From assembly GCF_000518665.1 (NCBI RefSeq), contig NZ_JAEA01000008.1, positions 1 to 64,000 on the forward strand: a stretch of DNA of 64,000 nucleotides, given 5' to 3'. Below, one piece after another: positions 44,998 through 53,248 of this stretch (position 1 is the stretch's first letter; each line of letters opens with the position of its first letter). A program made the translations under genes and the position numbers. Origin of the DNA: Microvirga flocculans ATCC BAA-817. GTDB taxonomy: Bacteria; Pseudomonadota; Alphaproteobacteria; Rhizobiales; Beijerinckiaceae. The notes beneath the pieces are model-generated. The model did not search any database and was not told where the DNA came from. It was given only the letters and a program-made list of their open reading frames with translations.

Positions 44998-45990
44998 TCA
45001 CCATAGCGATTCAGGTCTGTCCATGACGGTATTCGGATCGATCACGCTGTCAAACAGGCCCGAGGCACGCTGATAGTCGCCATAGGTGACCCGCCCTACC
45101 CCCGCCAGTACATTGCGCGTTACGTTAATGCCGCGCGACGGCATCTCCATATCCGTATACTCGTTCGCGATCATGATCCCGATCGCGGGTTTTCCGTAGC
45201 GGTAAAATCGCTTGTCGTATGTATGAAAGACCTTGTTCTCCTGGACAATCGTCGATGGAGCATTATCGAGGTAGATGTTGACGCTGAAGTTATCGTAGAC
45301 GCTGTTCTCTACGATGCTCACACCCTCGGTCGACAACGTGCCGATCCCCTCGCCATAGTTGCGATAGACCCGGTTTCCCACCACCCGGCTCCCATTGGAA
45401 GCAAGCAGGCTAATACCTTGCGCCCATCCGCCATCCGAATTCCGCGAGATGTTCTCCAAACAATTGTTCCAGACTTCGTTCTGTTCGACGATATTGGCGG
45501 AGGAGTGACCTGGTTGCGAATGTCCGACCCAGATGCCGGCCTTCAGGCTTCCATAAACCTTGTTGTTCGCGATCCTCACATGCTGCGTTCCCCATGCAGC
45601 AATGCCTGTGCGCGTGGCGTTGCGAACGGTGAAGCCGCTGAAATGCACGTAGTTCGCACTAATCTGCACAAGGTTGGTATCGGGCGGAGTGCCGGAGCCG
45701 TCGATGATGACCTGCTCCGCAGAGGCCGGTTCGATCATGACAGGAAGTTCTGCACTCCCGCCGGTTGAAATGTCGACGACCTCTTTATAGAGCCCGCCTT
45801 GAACGGCGATCTTCGTTCCGGGTCCGGCTTCTTGGGCCGCCTTGGAGATCGTTCGGAAAGGACGGCTGACCGTTCCAGGATTGGTGTCGTCGCCCGTGGT
45901 CGAAACGAAGAGCGTGACGGCAAAGACAGGCTCGGCATGAAGGATTGCGAGCGCAAGGATGATCGAAACCCGCGTTCTATCGAAAGTCAT
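44998..45990 (-). CDS. Secreted right-handed parallel beta-helix protein
   Basis: A 330-residue exported protein. A signal peptide (about residues 1-24, ending EPVFA) precedes a DUF1565-like opening, STTGDDTNPGTVSRPFRTISKAA. Repeated beta-helix coils follow with Asn-ladder positions such as VRIANNKVYGS, NIVEQNEVWNN, SRVVGNRVYRN and VSIVENSVYDN. The fold suits polysaccharide binding, lysis or epimerisation. No lyase catalytic set is identifiable. The ATG at 45990 follows GGGAGG. It is divergent from the glycosyltransferase gene and faces the priming transferase. Confidence 0.8.
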   Translation of the reverse strand: MTFDRTRVSIILALAILHAEPVFAVTLFVSTTGDDTNPGTVSRPFRTISKAAQEAGPGTKIAVQGGLYKEVVDISTGGSAELPVMIEPASAEQVIIDGSGTPPDTNLVQISANYVHFSGFTVRNATRTGIAAWGTQHVRIANNKVYGSLKAGIWVGHSQPGHSSANIVEQNEVWNNCLENISRNSDGGWAQGISLLASNGSRVVGNRVYRNYGEGIGTLSTEGVSIVENSVYDNFSVNIYLDNAPSTIVQENKVFHTYDKRFYRYGKPAIGIMIANEYTDMEMPSRGINVTRNVLAGVGRVTYGDYQRASGLFDSVIDPNTVMDRPESLW

Positions 45991-46232
45991 GGCCGCCTCC
46001 CGGTTGAGGATGCATAACAGTTTTCCAAGGCACCGAGGAGGCACTCAAAAGTGTAGGCCTGGAGGGCCGCACGATGAGCGCTGGTTGCAAGAGAATGTCT
46101 CAATTCCAGAAGAGTAAACGGGATGACTATTTCGCCGATGGGATCTGGCGCGCCGCCGGCATTGTGTAATCTTTCGACGCAGTATCTCAGGCGCTGAAGC
46201 GACGAGACGGACAAGCGGGGCTGCCGGTCACC

Positions 46233-47351
46233 ATGCATATCGCACTTCTTCTGAACAGCCTGGATGGGGGCGGCGGCGAGCGGGCTCACGTGATGCTGGC
46301 CAATGCCTTGGCTTCCAACGGCCATGATGTCGAGCTCATCGTCGTCAATCGCACGGGGCCTTGCGAGGCGCTCATCTCGCCATCGGTGCGGGTGACTGAT
46401 TTGGCGGCCGGGCGCGCCGTCCGGAGCCTGCCGAAGCTCGTTCGGACCCTGCGCGCCCATCCTCCCGACATTCTGGTTTCCGCGCTGGTCACCGCGAATG
46501 TTCTGGCCGCCCTGGCCGGTCAAGTCCTGCGGGATTTGCCCATGGTCGCAATCGAGCACGGCGACATGAACGCCGTCTATCATGTGGACAAGAAGCAGTT
46601 GGCCGCACGGATCGGATACAGGCTTGCGCCATGGGTTTACGGCCGGTTTGCGCGCATCTTCTGCGTCGATCAGAGCAGCTTGCTTTCCGTTGCCGCGTTT
46701 ACCAGGCGGCAGGATTTGCCCCTATCGGTGATGCCCAATGTCGTGATTGGAGACGATGCCGATCGAATGGTCGCCCAGGATGCCGCGCATCCATGGATCG
46801 GCGGCGAACTGCCCGTCTTCCTCAACATCGGGCGAATGGTCGAGCAGAAAAATCACTCCCTGCTGCTTCAGGCCTTTGCCCGTGTCATCGAGAAACGACC
46901 TGCTCGTTTGATCGTCCTGGGAGACGGTCCGCTCAAGGAGGCGCTGGAGCAGGAGCGTGACGCCCTTGGATTGCGGGACTGCGTGGACATGCCCGGTTTT
47001 CGCAATCCTTTTCCCTTTCTGTCCGGGGCGGCGGCTCTCGTGCTCAGCTCCCGATGGGAGGCCCTGCCGACGGTCGTCATCGAAGCGCTCTATGTGGGCT
47101 GCCCCGTTGTGGTGACAAAGGCCTCGATGGGCACCCTCGAACTGGTTGGATTCGGGCGGTACGGTCGGATCGCGGAGCGGGAAGCCCCTGAAGCGCTCGC
47201 TCAGGAAATACTCGCGGTCCTGGACGAAAAGGTGGATAAAGAAGCTCTGCGCTCGCAAGGAGCCAAGTACACCGGCCGTGCGGTGGCAAGTCTGTATGAG
47301 CAGGAATTCATGAATGTGCTGAAGGAGGCCGCGGGAAGAGGGCAGCGCTGA
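46233..47351 (+). CDS. Glycosyltransferase family 4 protein
   Basis: A 372-residue GT-B glycosyltransferase. The start MHIALLLNSLDGGGGERAHVMLANALASNGHDV is the family's N-terminal loop with the nucleotide-sugar site. The C-terminal GT4 domain contains LNIGRMVEQKNHSLLLQAFARV, the ALVLSSRWEALPTVVIEAL motif (E-x7-E region) and CPVVVTKASMG. It probably adds a sugar to the polysaccharide repeat unit. It is the only glycosyltransferase of this region besides the priming enzyme, so the repeat unit's other transferases must be encoded elsewhere. Confidence 0.88.
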   Translation: MHIALLLNSLDGGGGERAHVMLANALASNGHDVELIVVNRTGPCEALISPSVRVTDLAAGRAVRSLPKLVRTLRAHPPDILVSALVTANVLAALAGQVLRDLPMVAIEHGDMNAVYHVDKKQLAARIGYRLAPWVYGRFARIFCVDQSSLLSVAAFTRRQDLPLSVMPNVVIGDDADRMVAQDAAHPWIGGELPVFLNIGRMVEQKNHSLLLQAFARVIEKRPARLIVLGDGPLKEALEQERDALGLRDCVDMPGFRNPFPFLSGAAALVLSSRWEALPTVVIEALYVGCPVVVTKASMGTLELVGFGRYGRIAEREAPEALAQEILAVLDEKVDKEALRSQGAKYTGRAVASLYEQEFMNVLKEAAGRGQR

Positions 47352-47385
47352 GCGATACAGATCGCGACAGATGTCGGGTGACAGC

Positions 47386-47414
47386 CGGCCACAGGAAGCT
47401 TGGCCGCAGTTTTT
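47386..47414 (+). terminator. Intrinsic terminator after the GT4 gene
   Basis: CGGCCA (47386-47391) and TGGCCG (47401-47406) form a 6-bp stem with a 9-base loop. Three bases later comes TTTTT (47410-47414). It starts 35 bases after the glycosyltransferase stop. Confidence 0.6.
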
Positions 47415-47484
47415 ATGGGTGCGCAGCTGGACACCTACCAAGTGAGTACTCCATAATCGGTCCCTGTTGGCGCAGAGGATCGGG

Positions 47485-47658
47485 ATGATCTTGTTGTTGG
47501 TTGCAGCCCTGCTGGGCGGATCCTTTACATTTGCAATGCTCTTGCCTTACGGGATTTTGTCCGCGTTCATTGGCGCGCCTCTCGGGGGAAGCTTCCTGTG
47601 CCTTCTGGCGGGCTTGGTCCTGGCTCTCCTGAGGAGCAGGGTCGAACGCAGCGCCTGA
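47485..47658 (+). CDS. Small hydrophobic membrane protein, unknown
   Basis: A 57-residue protein made almost entirely of two hydrophobic segments (MILLLVAALLGGSFTFAMLL and FLCLLAGLVLALL), ending with a basic tail (RSRVERSA). The ATG at 47485 follows AGAGG; an upstream TTG (47467) is the only alternative. I recognise no family. It lies alone between the glycosyltransferase and rimO. Confidence 0.45.
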   Translation: MILLLVAALLGGSFTFAMLLPYGILSAFIGAPLGGSFLCLLAGLVLALLRSRVERSA

Positions 47659-47939
47659 TGCGCCCTCCCCGGCCCTCCTATACTCCCTGGCCCAAACCGG
47701 ATGTTGTAAAGGCAGGCACGCTGCTGTAAACGCACTGGCGCGTTGACTGACGCGCGCTTCCTGATCCTTGGAGCGCCTGCGCGGAACGCTCGATCGGGAA
47801 GGAAATTCGAAAAGCCTGGGGCCTCGGGCGCCGGTTCGCCGCATTTCCCCTTTTAATCAAAGGCTTACCTGCCTGGACCTCGCATCGAGGCGGCGGGCGC
47901 CCCCTGAAGTCGGTTTCGATAGAAAAGTGGATTGAGCGG

Positions 47940-49256
47940 ATGAATGCTCCCGCCCCCAAAGTTTCGTTCGTGTCCCTGGGCTGTCCCAAGGCCCTGGTCG
48001 ATTCCGAACGCATCATCACCCAGCTTCGCGCCCAGGGCTACCAACTGACGAAAGAGCATGACGGGGCCGATGTGGTCATCGTCAACACCTGCGGCTTTCT
48101 CGACAGCGCCAAGGCGGAATCCCTGGAGGCCATCGGCGAGGCCATGGCCGAGAACGGCAAGGTCATCGTCACCGGGTGCATGGGAGCGGAGCCGGAGCAG
48201 ATCCGGGAGCAGTTCCCGAACGTGCTCGCCATCACGGGGCCTCAGGCCTACGAGTCGGTGGTCTCGGCGGTGCATCAGGCCGCGCCGCCGGCCCACGATC
48301 CCTTCATCGATCTCGTCCCGCCGCAGGGCGTGAAGCTGACCCCACGCCATTACGCCTATCTGAAGATCTCGGAAGGCTGCAACAACCGGTGTTCGTTCTG
48401 CATCATCCCGAAACTGCGCGGGGATCTGGTCAGCCGTCCCATTGGAGATGTGCTGCGCGAGGCCGAGCGGCTTGCGAAGGCCGGCGTCAAGGAACTCCTC
48501 GTCATCTCGCAGGACACCAGCGCCTACGGCCTCGACATCAAGTACCAGCCGAGCCTGTGGAAGGACCGCGAGGTCCGCACCCGTTTCTTCGAGCTCGCCA
48601 AGGAGCTGGGCGAACTCGGCATGTGGGTGCGCATGCATTACGTCTATCCTTACCCCCATGTGGACGAGGTGATCCCGCTCATGGCGGAAGGCAGGATCCT
48701 TCCCTATCTCGACATTCCCTTCCAGCATGCCTCGCCGCGCGTCCTCAAGGCCATGCGCCGTCCGGGCAACCAGGAAAAGACCCTGGAGCGCATCCGGAAA
48801 TGGCGCGAGATCTGCCCGGACCTTGCCATCCGCTCGACCTTCATCGTCGGCTTCCCGGGCGAGACGGAGGAGGATGTGGACTTCCTCCTGCAATGGCTGG
48901 AGGACGCGAAGATCGACCGGGCCGGATGCTTCCAGTACGAGCCGGTCCAGGGAGCCCCTGCCAACGACATTCCCGATCAGGTTCCGCCCGAGGTCAAGGA
49001 GGAGCGCTGGCACCGCTTCATGCAGACCCAGCAGACGGTCAGCGCTGGAATCCTCAAGGGCAAGGTGGGTAAGACCCTGCCCGTCATCATCGACGAACAG
49101 GGCCCGACGGTTGCCACCGGGCGCTCGCAATACGATGCGCCCGAGATCGACGGCGTCGTCTATGTCGCGTCCGCCAAACCGCTCAAGCCGGGCGAGATCG
49201 TCAACGTGAAAATCGAGTCCTCGGACGAGTACGACCTGCACGGAAGGGTGGTTTAA
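47940..49256 (+). CDS. rimO: Ribosomal protein S12 methylthiotransferase
   Basis: A 438-residue radical-SAM methylthiotransferase that modifies Asp of ribosomal protein S12. The N-terminal UPF0004 domain supplies the auxiliary cluster Cys residues ([12 protein letters not shown] and VNTCGFLD, with a third in VTGCMG). The radical-SAM triad is CNNRCSFC near residue 144, followed by [12 protein letters not shown] and the C-terminal TRAM domain. The S12-specific IPKLRG distinguishes it from MiaB. A hairpin terminator follows. Confidence 0.95.
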   Translation: MNAPAPKVSFVSLGCPKALVDSERIITQLRAQGYQLTKEHDGADVVIVNTCGFLDSAKAESLEAIGEAMAENGKVIVTGCMGAEPEQIREQFPNVLAITGPQAYESVVSAVHQAAPPAHDPFIDLVPPQGVKLTPRHYAYLKISEGCNNRCSFCIIPKLRGDLVSRPIGDVLREAERLAKAGVKELLVISQDTSAYGLDIKYQPSLWKDREVRTRFFELAKELGELGMWVRMHYVYPYPHVDEVIPLMAEGRILPYLDIPFQHASPRVLKAMRRPGNQEKTLERIRKWREICPDLAIRSTFIVGFPGETEEDVDFLLQWLEDAKIDRAGCFQYEPVQGAPANDIPDQVPPEVKEERWHRFMQTQQTVSAGILKGKVGKTLPVIIDEQGPTVATGRSQYDAPEIDGVVYVASAKPLKPGEIVNVKIESSDEYDLHGRVV

Positions 49257-49278
49257 GCCACATCATAGCCGAGGCTAT

Positions 49279-49311
49279 GGTCCTCCCCCCTGGCTGCCCT
49301 GGGGGAGGACC
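49279..49311. terminator. Bidirectional hairpin between rimO and pncA
   Basis: GGTCCTCCCCC (49279-49289) and GGGGGAGGACC (49301-49311) form a perfect 11-bp stem with an 11-base loop. It lies between two convergent genes. No T-run is attached, but the stem is strong. Confidence 0.6.
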
Positions 49312-49327
49312 AAGGCGCAATCGAACG

Positions 49328-49978
49328 TCAGGCTCCTGCGATCCGGGTGCTCGCGATCGTGTGCACGCCCGCGGCTTCCAGATCACGCCGCGCCTTTTCC
49401 AGCGACCCGTTCGCGTCGATAGCCCGGGAGGCATCTTCGATCAGATAGGTCTCGAAGCCCGCCGCTGCGGCGTCGAGCGCGGTCCAGGCGACGCAGAAAT
49501 CGAGCGCGAGACCGGCACAGAAGACCCGGCGAAAGCCTCGTGCCCAGAGATAACCCTCGAGGCCCGTCGCGGTCTGACGATCCGCCTCCTTGAAACCGGA
49601 ATAGCTGTCGATGCCGGCATTGTAGCCCTTGCGAAGGACGAGCTGGGCATGTGGGATCTCCAGATCGCGGGAGAGCTCGGCCCCCTGCGTGCCCTGCACG
49701 CAGTGGTCGGGCCAGAGCACCTGCGAGCCGTAAGGCAGCTCCGTCGTCTCGAAAGGCCGTTTGCCGGGATGGCTCGAAGCGAAGGAGGCATGGCCCTTCG
49801 GGTGCCAATCCTGCGTCAGCACCACATGTCGAAAGACCTTGGCGAGCCGGTTGATGGGGGCGATCACCGCATCGCCGTCGGGTACGGCCAGGGCGCCTCC
49901 CGGAAGAAAATCGTTCTGGACGTCCACGACGATGAGAACATCGTCATCGCCGGGCTTGATTGCGTTGCCTGCGGTCAT
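49328..49978 (-). CDS. pncA: Nicotinamidase/pyrazinamidase
   Basis: A 216-residue cysteine hydrolase (isochorismatase-like fold). It deamidates nicotinamide to nicotinate in NAD salvage. The triad is Asp in VVDVQNDF (about residue 19), Lys in LVLRKGYN and Cys in LALDFCVAWTALDA. Metal ligands lie in TQDWHPKGHASF. Length and motifs fit PncA. It is preceded by a 94-bp gap containing the terminator of the BMP transport genes. Confidence 0.94.
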   Translation of the reverse strand: MTAGNAIKPGDDDVLIVVDVQNDFLPGGALAVPDGDAVIAPINRLAKVFRHVVLTQDWHPKGHASFASSHPGKRPFETTELPYGSQVLWPDHCVQGTQGAELSRDLEIPHAQLVLRKGYNAGIDSYSGFKEADRQTATGLEGYLWARGFRRVFCAGLALDFCVAWTALDAAAAGFETYLIEDASRAIDANGSLEKARRDLEAAGVHTIASTRIAGA

Positions 49979-50019
49979 GTCGTCGTTCCTTGTGCACCGG
50001 CCTCGATGCCCTAACAGCG

Positions 50020-50046
50020 AAAAAGGCAGCCGGTTTCCCGACTGCC
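50020..50046 (-). terminator. Intrinsic terminator of the BMP transporter unit
   Basis: On the minus strand GGCAGTCGG pairs with CCGGCTGCC (one G-T wobble) around a GAAA loop. TTTTT follows directly (50024-50020). It lies 26 bases after the binding-protein stop codon. Confidence 0.85.
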
Positions 50047-50071
50047 CTCTCCATCCAAAATCCGCTGAAGG

Positions 50072-51154
50072 TTATTGCGGGATCTTGTCCTCGATGCCCT
50101 TCACGTAGAAATTCATGCCGAGAACCTGCTCGTCCGAGAGCGCGCCGCTGCCCTTGCACTCGATCTCCTTGCCGTCCTGGCCGACGACCGGGCACTTGAA
50201 GGGGTTGAGCTTGCCGGACTTGATCGCGGCCTCGGTCTCCTCGGCCATCTTCTTCACGTCGTCGGGCATATTCTTGTAGGGCGACATGACGACCATGTGG
50301 GCCGCAAGGCCGCCCCAGGTGTCCTCGGACTTCCAGCTGCCGTCGAGAACGGCCTTGGCGCGGGCGACATAATAATCGGACCAGTTGTCGACGATGGCCG
50401 TGAGCTGGGCCTTCGGGGCGAAGCGCTCCATGTCGGAGGCCTGGCCGAAGCCGAACTTGCCGCGCGCCTCGGCGGCCTGGATCGGAGCCGGGCTGTCCGT
50501 GTGCTGGGCCAGCATGTCGACGCCCTGGTCGAGCAGCGCCTTGGCGGCGTCGCCTTCCTTCGCGGGATCATACCAGGTGTTGGCCCAGACGACCTTGATC
50601 TTGACGTTCGGGTTCACCGACTGCGCACCCAGGAAGAAGGCATTGATGCCGGCGATCACTTCCGGAATCGGGAAGGCACCCACATAGCCGATGGTGTTCG
50701 TCTTGGTCATCTTGCCGGCGATCTGGCCGATGATGTAGCGGCCCTCGTGGAACTTCGCGGCATAGGTCGAGAGGTTCGGAGCGCGCTTGAAGCCCGTGGC
50801 ATGCTCGAACTTGATGTTCGGGTACTTCTTCGCGACCTTAATGGTCGGCTCCATGAAACCGAAGGAGGTCGTGAAGATCAGGTCGTGGCCGGTACGGGCC
50901 AGTTGCTCGATGGCGCGCTCGGAATCGGCCTCGGGCACGCTTTCCACGAACGTGGTCGAAACCTTGTCGCCGAGAGCCTTCTCGATGGCCTTGCGGCCCT
51001 GATCGTGCTGGTAGCTCCAGCCATGGTCGCCGACCGGTCCGACATAGATGAAGCCGACCTTGATCTTGTCCTTCGCCTGCGCGGCTGCGCCGGTTGCGGA
51101 CAAGGCTACGATGGCCGCCCCCGCCAAGGCTCCAAAGACTTTCCCTGAAAACAT
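50072..51154 (-). CDS. BMP-family ABC transporter substrate-binding protein (nucleoside type)
   Basis: A 360-residue binding protein of the Bmp/PnrA (Med) family. A signal peptide spans about residues 1-26 (ending GAAAQA). The mature part begins KDKIKVGFIYVGPVGDHGWSY and contains ESVPEADSERAIEQLA and GYVGAFPIPEVIAGINAF. The family mostly binds purine nucleosides. The ATG at 51154 follows GAGGTAA. It is the last gene of a four-gene minus-strand unit with two permeases and an ATPase, ending at a good terminator. Hydrophobic contacts deciding the ligand cannot be read reliably here. Confidence 0.9.
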   Translation of the reverse strand: MFSGKVFGALAGAAIVALSATGAAAQAKDKIKVGFIYVGPVGDHGWSYQHDQGRKAIEKALGDKVSTTFVESVPEADSERAIEQLARTGHDLIFTTSFGFMEPTIKVAKKYPNIKFEHATGFKRAPNLSTYAAKFHEGRYIIGQIAGKMTKTNTIGYVGAFPIPEVIAGINAFFLGAQSVNPNVKIKVVWANTWYDPAKEGDAAKALLDQGVDMLAQHTDSPAPIQAAEARGKFGFGQASDMERFAPKAQLTAIVDNWSDYYVARAKAVLDGSWKSEDTWGGLAAHMVVMSPYKNMPDDVKKMAEETEAAIKSGKLNPFKCPVVGQDGKEIECKGSGALSDEQVLGMNFYVKGIEDKIPQ

Positions 51155-51257
51155 GCTCGTTACCTCGAGTTTTGGTTTCCTACATTCCGTCGCAGGTCTG
51201 AGGTGTTCTGGCAAGAATTCCTTTGCCTACACCTTGGTCAGATTAGCATCACTTTGC

Positions 51258-52175
51258 TCACCGGTCAGGCACGAAAGGCGCCCCGAGCGACCCGGGCGCG
51301 CCGATGGCGCGGCCATGACGGATGGAGAGGAGCAGGAGAGCAAGGATCGTCGCCAGGTAAGGTACGGCCGAGAGGAGCTGGGACGGCACCCCGAACTGGG
51401 CTGCCTGGGCATGAAGCTGAAGCACCGTCGCCGCTCCGAAGATATAGGCTCCGACCAGGGCCCAGCCCGGACGCCAGGCTGCGAAAACAACGAGCGCAAG
51501 GGCAATCCAGCCGCGTCCCGCGGTCATCCCCGGAGACCAGAAGCGGGTATAGACCAGGGCGAGATAAGCGCCGGCCAAACCGGCGCAGGCGCCCCCGAAC
51601 AGGATGGCGAAGAAGCGGACACGCCGCACCGGCAGGCCAAGGGCATTGGCCGAGGTGTGGTTCTCGCCGATGGAACGCAAGGTGAGCCCCGACCGTGTCC
51701 TCGTGAGATAGAGGCCGACCAGGACGGTCAGGACGATCGACGCATAGACGAAGAGGTCCTGCTCGAAGAAGAGGCGCCCGATCATGGGAATGTCGCTCAG
51801 GACGGGAATGTCGACAGGCGCCACCGGATCGCGCCGCGCGCCGACGAAGGGCGCGCCGATCAGGCCCGAGAGACCCAACCCGAAGATGGTGAGCGCAAGG
51901 CCGGAACCGGTCTGATTGGCGGCAAATCCCAGGACGAGAAGGGCGAAGAGCGCGGCCATCAGGGTCCCGGCCAGCATGCCGGCGGCCACGCCGAGGAGCG
52001 TGGAATCGAAGGTCACGGCGGCGGCGAAGCTGCAGGCGGCCCCCATCGCCATCATGCCCTCGACGCCAAGGTTCAGCACGCCGGAGCGCTCGGTCACCAG
52101 CTCTCCCATGGCTGCGATCAGCAGCGGCGTGGATGCCGTGACGATGGTGAGGAGAATGGCCTCGAAAGTGGTCAC
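51258..52175 (-). CDS. ABC transporter permease (nucleoside/BMP type), second subunit
   Basis: A 305-residue permease of the BPD_transp_2 family. SGVLNLGVEGMMAMGA near residue 31 is the family's conserved motif, and hydrophobic helices run to the end. It starts at GTG 52175, which overlaps the previous gene's stop (GTGA) and follows GGGAGGGGG; the longer upstream frame is a shadow of the first permease. It pairs with the 358-residue permease. Confidence 0.88.
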   Translation of the reverse strand: MTTFEAILLTIVTASTPLLIAAMGELVTERSGVLNLGVEGMMAMGAACSFAAAVTFDSTLLGVAAGMLAGTLMAALFALLVLGFAANQTGSGLALTIFGLGLSGLIGAPFVGARRDPVAPVDIPVLSDIPMIGRLFFEQDLFVYASIVLTVLVGLYLTRTRSGLTLRSIGENHTSANALGLPVRRVRFFAILFGGACAGLAGAYLALVYTRFWSPGMTAGRGWIALALVVFAAWRPGWALVGAYIFGAATVLQLHAQAAQFGVPSQLLSAVPYLATILALLLLSIRHGRAIGAPGSLGAPFVPDR

Positions 52176-53248
52176 TTGCCCCCTCCCCGTGTCGTTAAGC
52201 GAATGCGGTAGCTGACGAGCGCGTCCGCCGCCAGAACGCACATCAGAAGGATGCCCTGGAAGGCCTGCGTGAGATCCAGGGGCAGCTTCAGGAGGATCTG
52301 CGCGCTCTCGCCGCCGATGAAGGTCAAGGCGACGACGAGGGAAGCGATCAGGATTCCGATGGGGTTGAGCCTGCCCAGGAACGCCACGGTGATGGCCGTG
52401 AAGCCGTAGCCGGGAGAGATCGAGGGCTGGAGCTGCCCGATCTGCCCCGCCACCTCCGAGATGCCGGCGAGACCCGCCAGGCCGCCCGAAATGGCAAATA
52501 CCGCCATCGTGGTCGCCCGCGAGCTGAACCCGGCGAAGCGGGCCGCACGGGGCGCGTCGCCCGTCAGCTTGAGCCTGTAGCCGAACAACGTCCGCCCCAG
52601 CACCACGGCCGTCACGAGGACCGCAATGACGGCGAAGACCGCTCCGTAGTGAACGCGGCCCGCCTCGAAGACGGGCGGCAAGGTCGCGGCGGGATCGAAG
52701 GTCACCGATTGCGGGAAGTTGAAGCCCTTCGGGTCGCGCCAGGGGCCGCGCACCAGATAATCGAGCACAAGCTGCGCCACATAGACGAGCATGAGGCTCG
52801 TCAGGATCTCGTTGACGCCGAAGCGGGTCTTGAGAAAGGCCGGGATCAGGCCGTAGAGCGCACCGCCGACGATGCCGAGCAGCAGCATGGCGGGCAGCAC
52901 CCAGAACCCGGCATCGGTGCCGTGGGTCTTGAGCGCGAGCCAGCTCCCGAGCACGGCTCCGATGACGTATTGCCCCTCCGCGCCGATGTTCCAGAGATTG
53001 GCGCGAAAGCAATAGGAGAGCCCGATAGCGATGAGGGCCATGGGCGTCGCCTTGACGATGAGTTCCTGGATCGCCCAGGGATCGCTCAGCGGCTGGAGCA
53101 CATAGACATCGAAGGCGGCCACCGGCGAGCGGCCCATGATCCAGATGACGAGGCCTGCGATCAGGAAGGCCGTGATGAAGGCCGCGACCGATGCAAGGAC
53201 GCGCATCCCGACGGAGGCATTGGTGCGAGGCGTCAGCTCAAACCGCAT
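52172..53248 (-). CDS. ABC transporter permease (nucleoside/BMP type), first subunit
   Basis: A 358-residue permease. It has the family motif RANLWNIGAEGQYVIGAVLG near residue 95 and GVNEILTSLMLVYVAQLVLDY. Multiple helices fit the transmembrane half of a sugar/nucleoside-type importer. The ATG at 53248 overlaps the end of the ATPase gene by 11 bases, and a longer in-frame start (53275) would extend the overlap. The stop overlaps the second permease. Confidence 0.88.
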   Translation of the reverse strand: MRFELTPRTNASVGMRVLASVAAFITAFLIAGLVIWIMGRSPVAAFDVYVLQPLSDPWAIQELIVKATPMALIAIGLSYCFRANLWNIGAEGQYVIGAVLGSWLALKTHGTDAGFWVLPAMLLLGIVGGALYGLIPAFLKTRFGVNEILTSLMLVYVAQLVLDYLVRGPWRDPKGFNFPQSVTFDPAATLPPVFEAGRVHYGAVFAVIAVLVTAVVLGRTLFGYRLKLTGDAPRAARFAGFSSRATTMAVFAISGGLAGLAGISEVAGQIGQLQPSISPGYGFTAITVAFLGRLNPIGILIASLVVALTFIGGESAQILLKLPLDLTQAFQGILLMCVLAADALVSYRIRLTTRGGGK

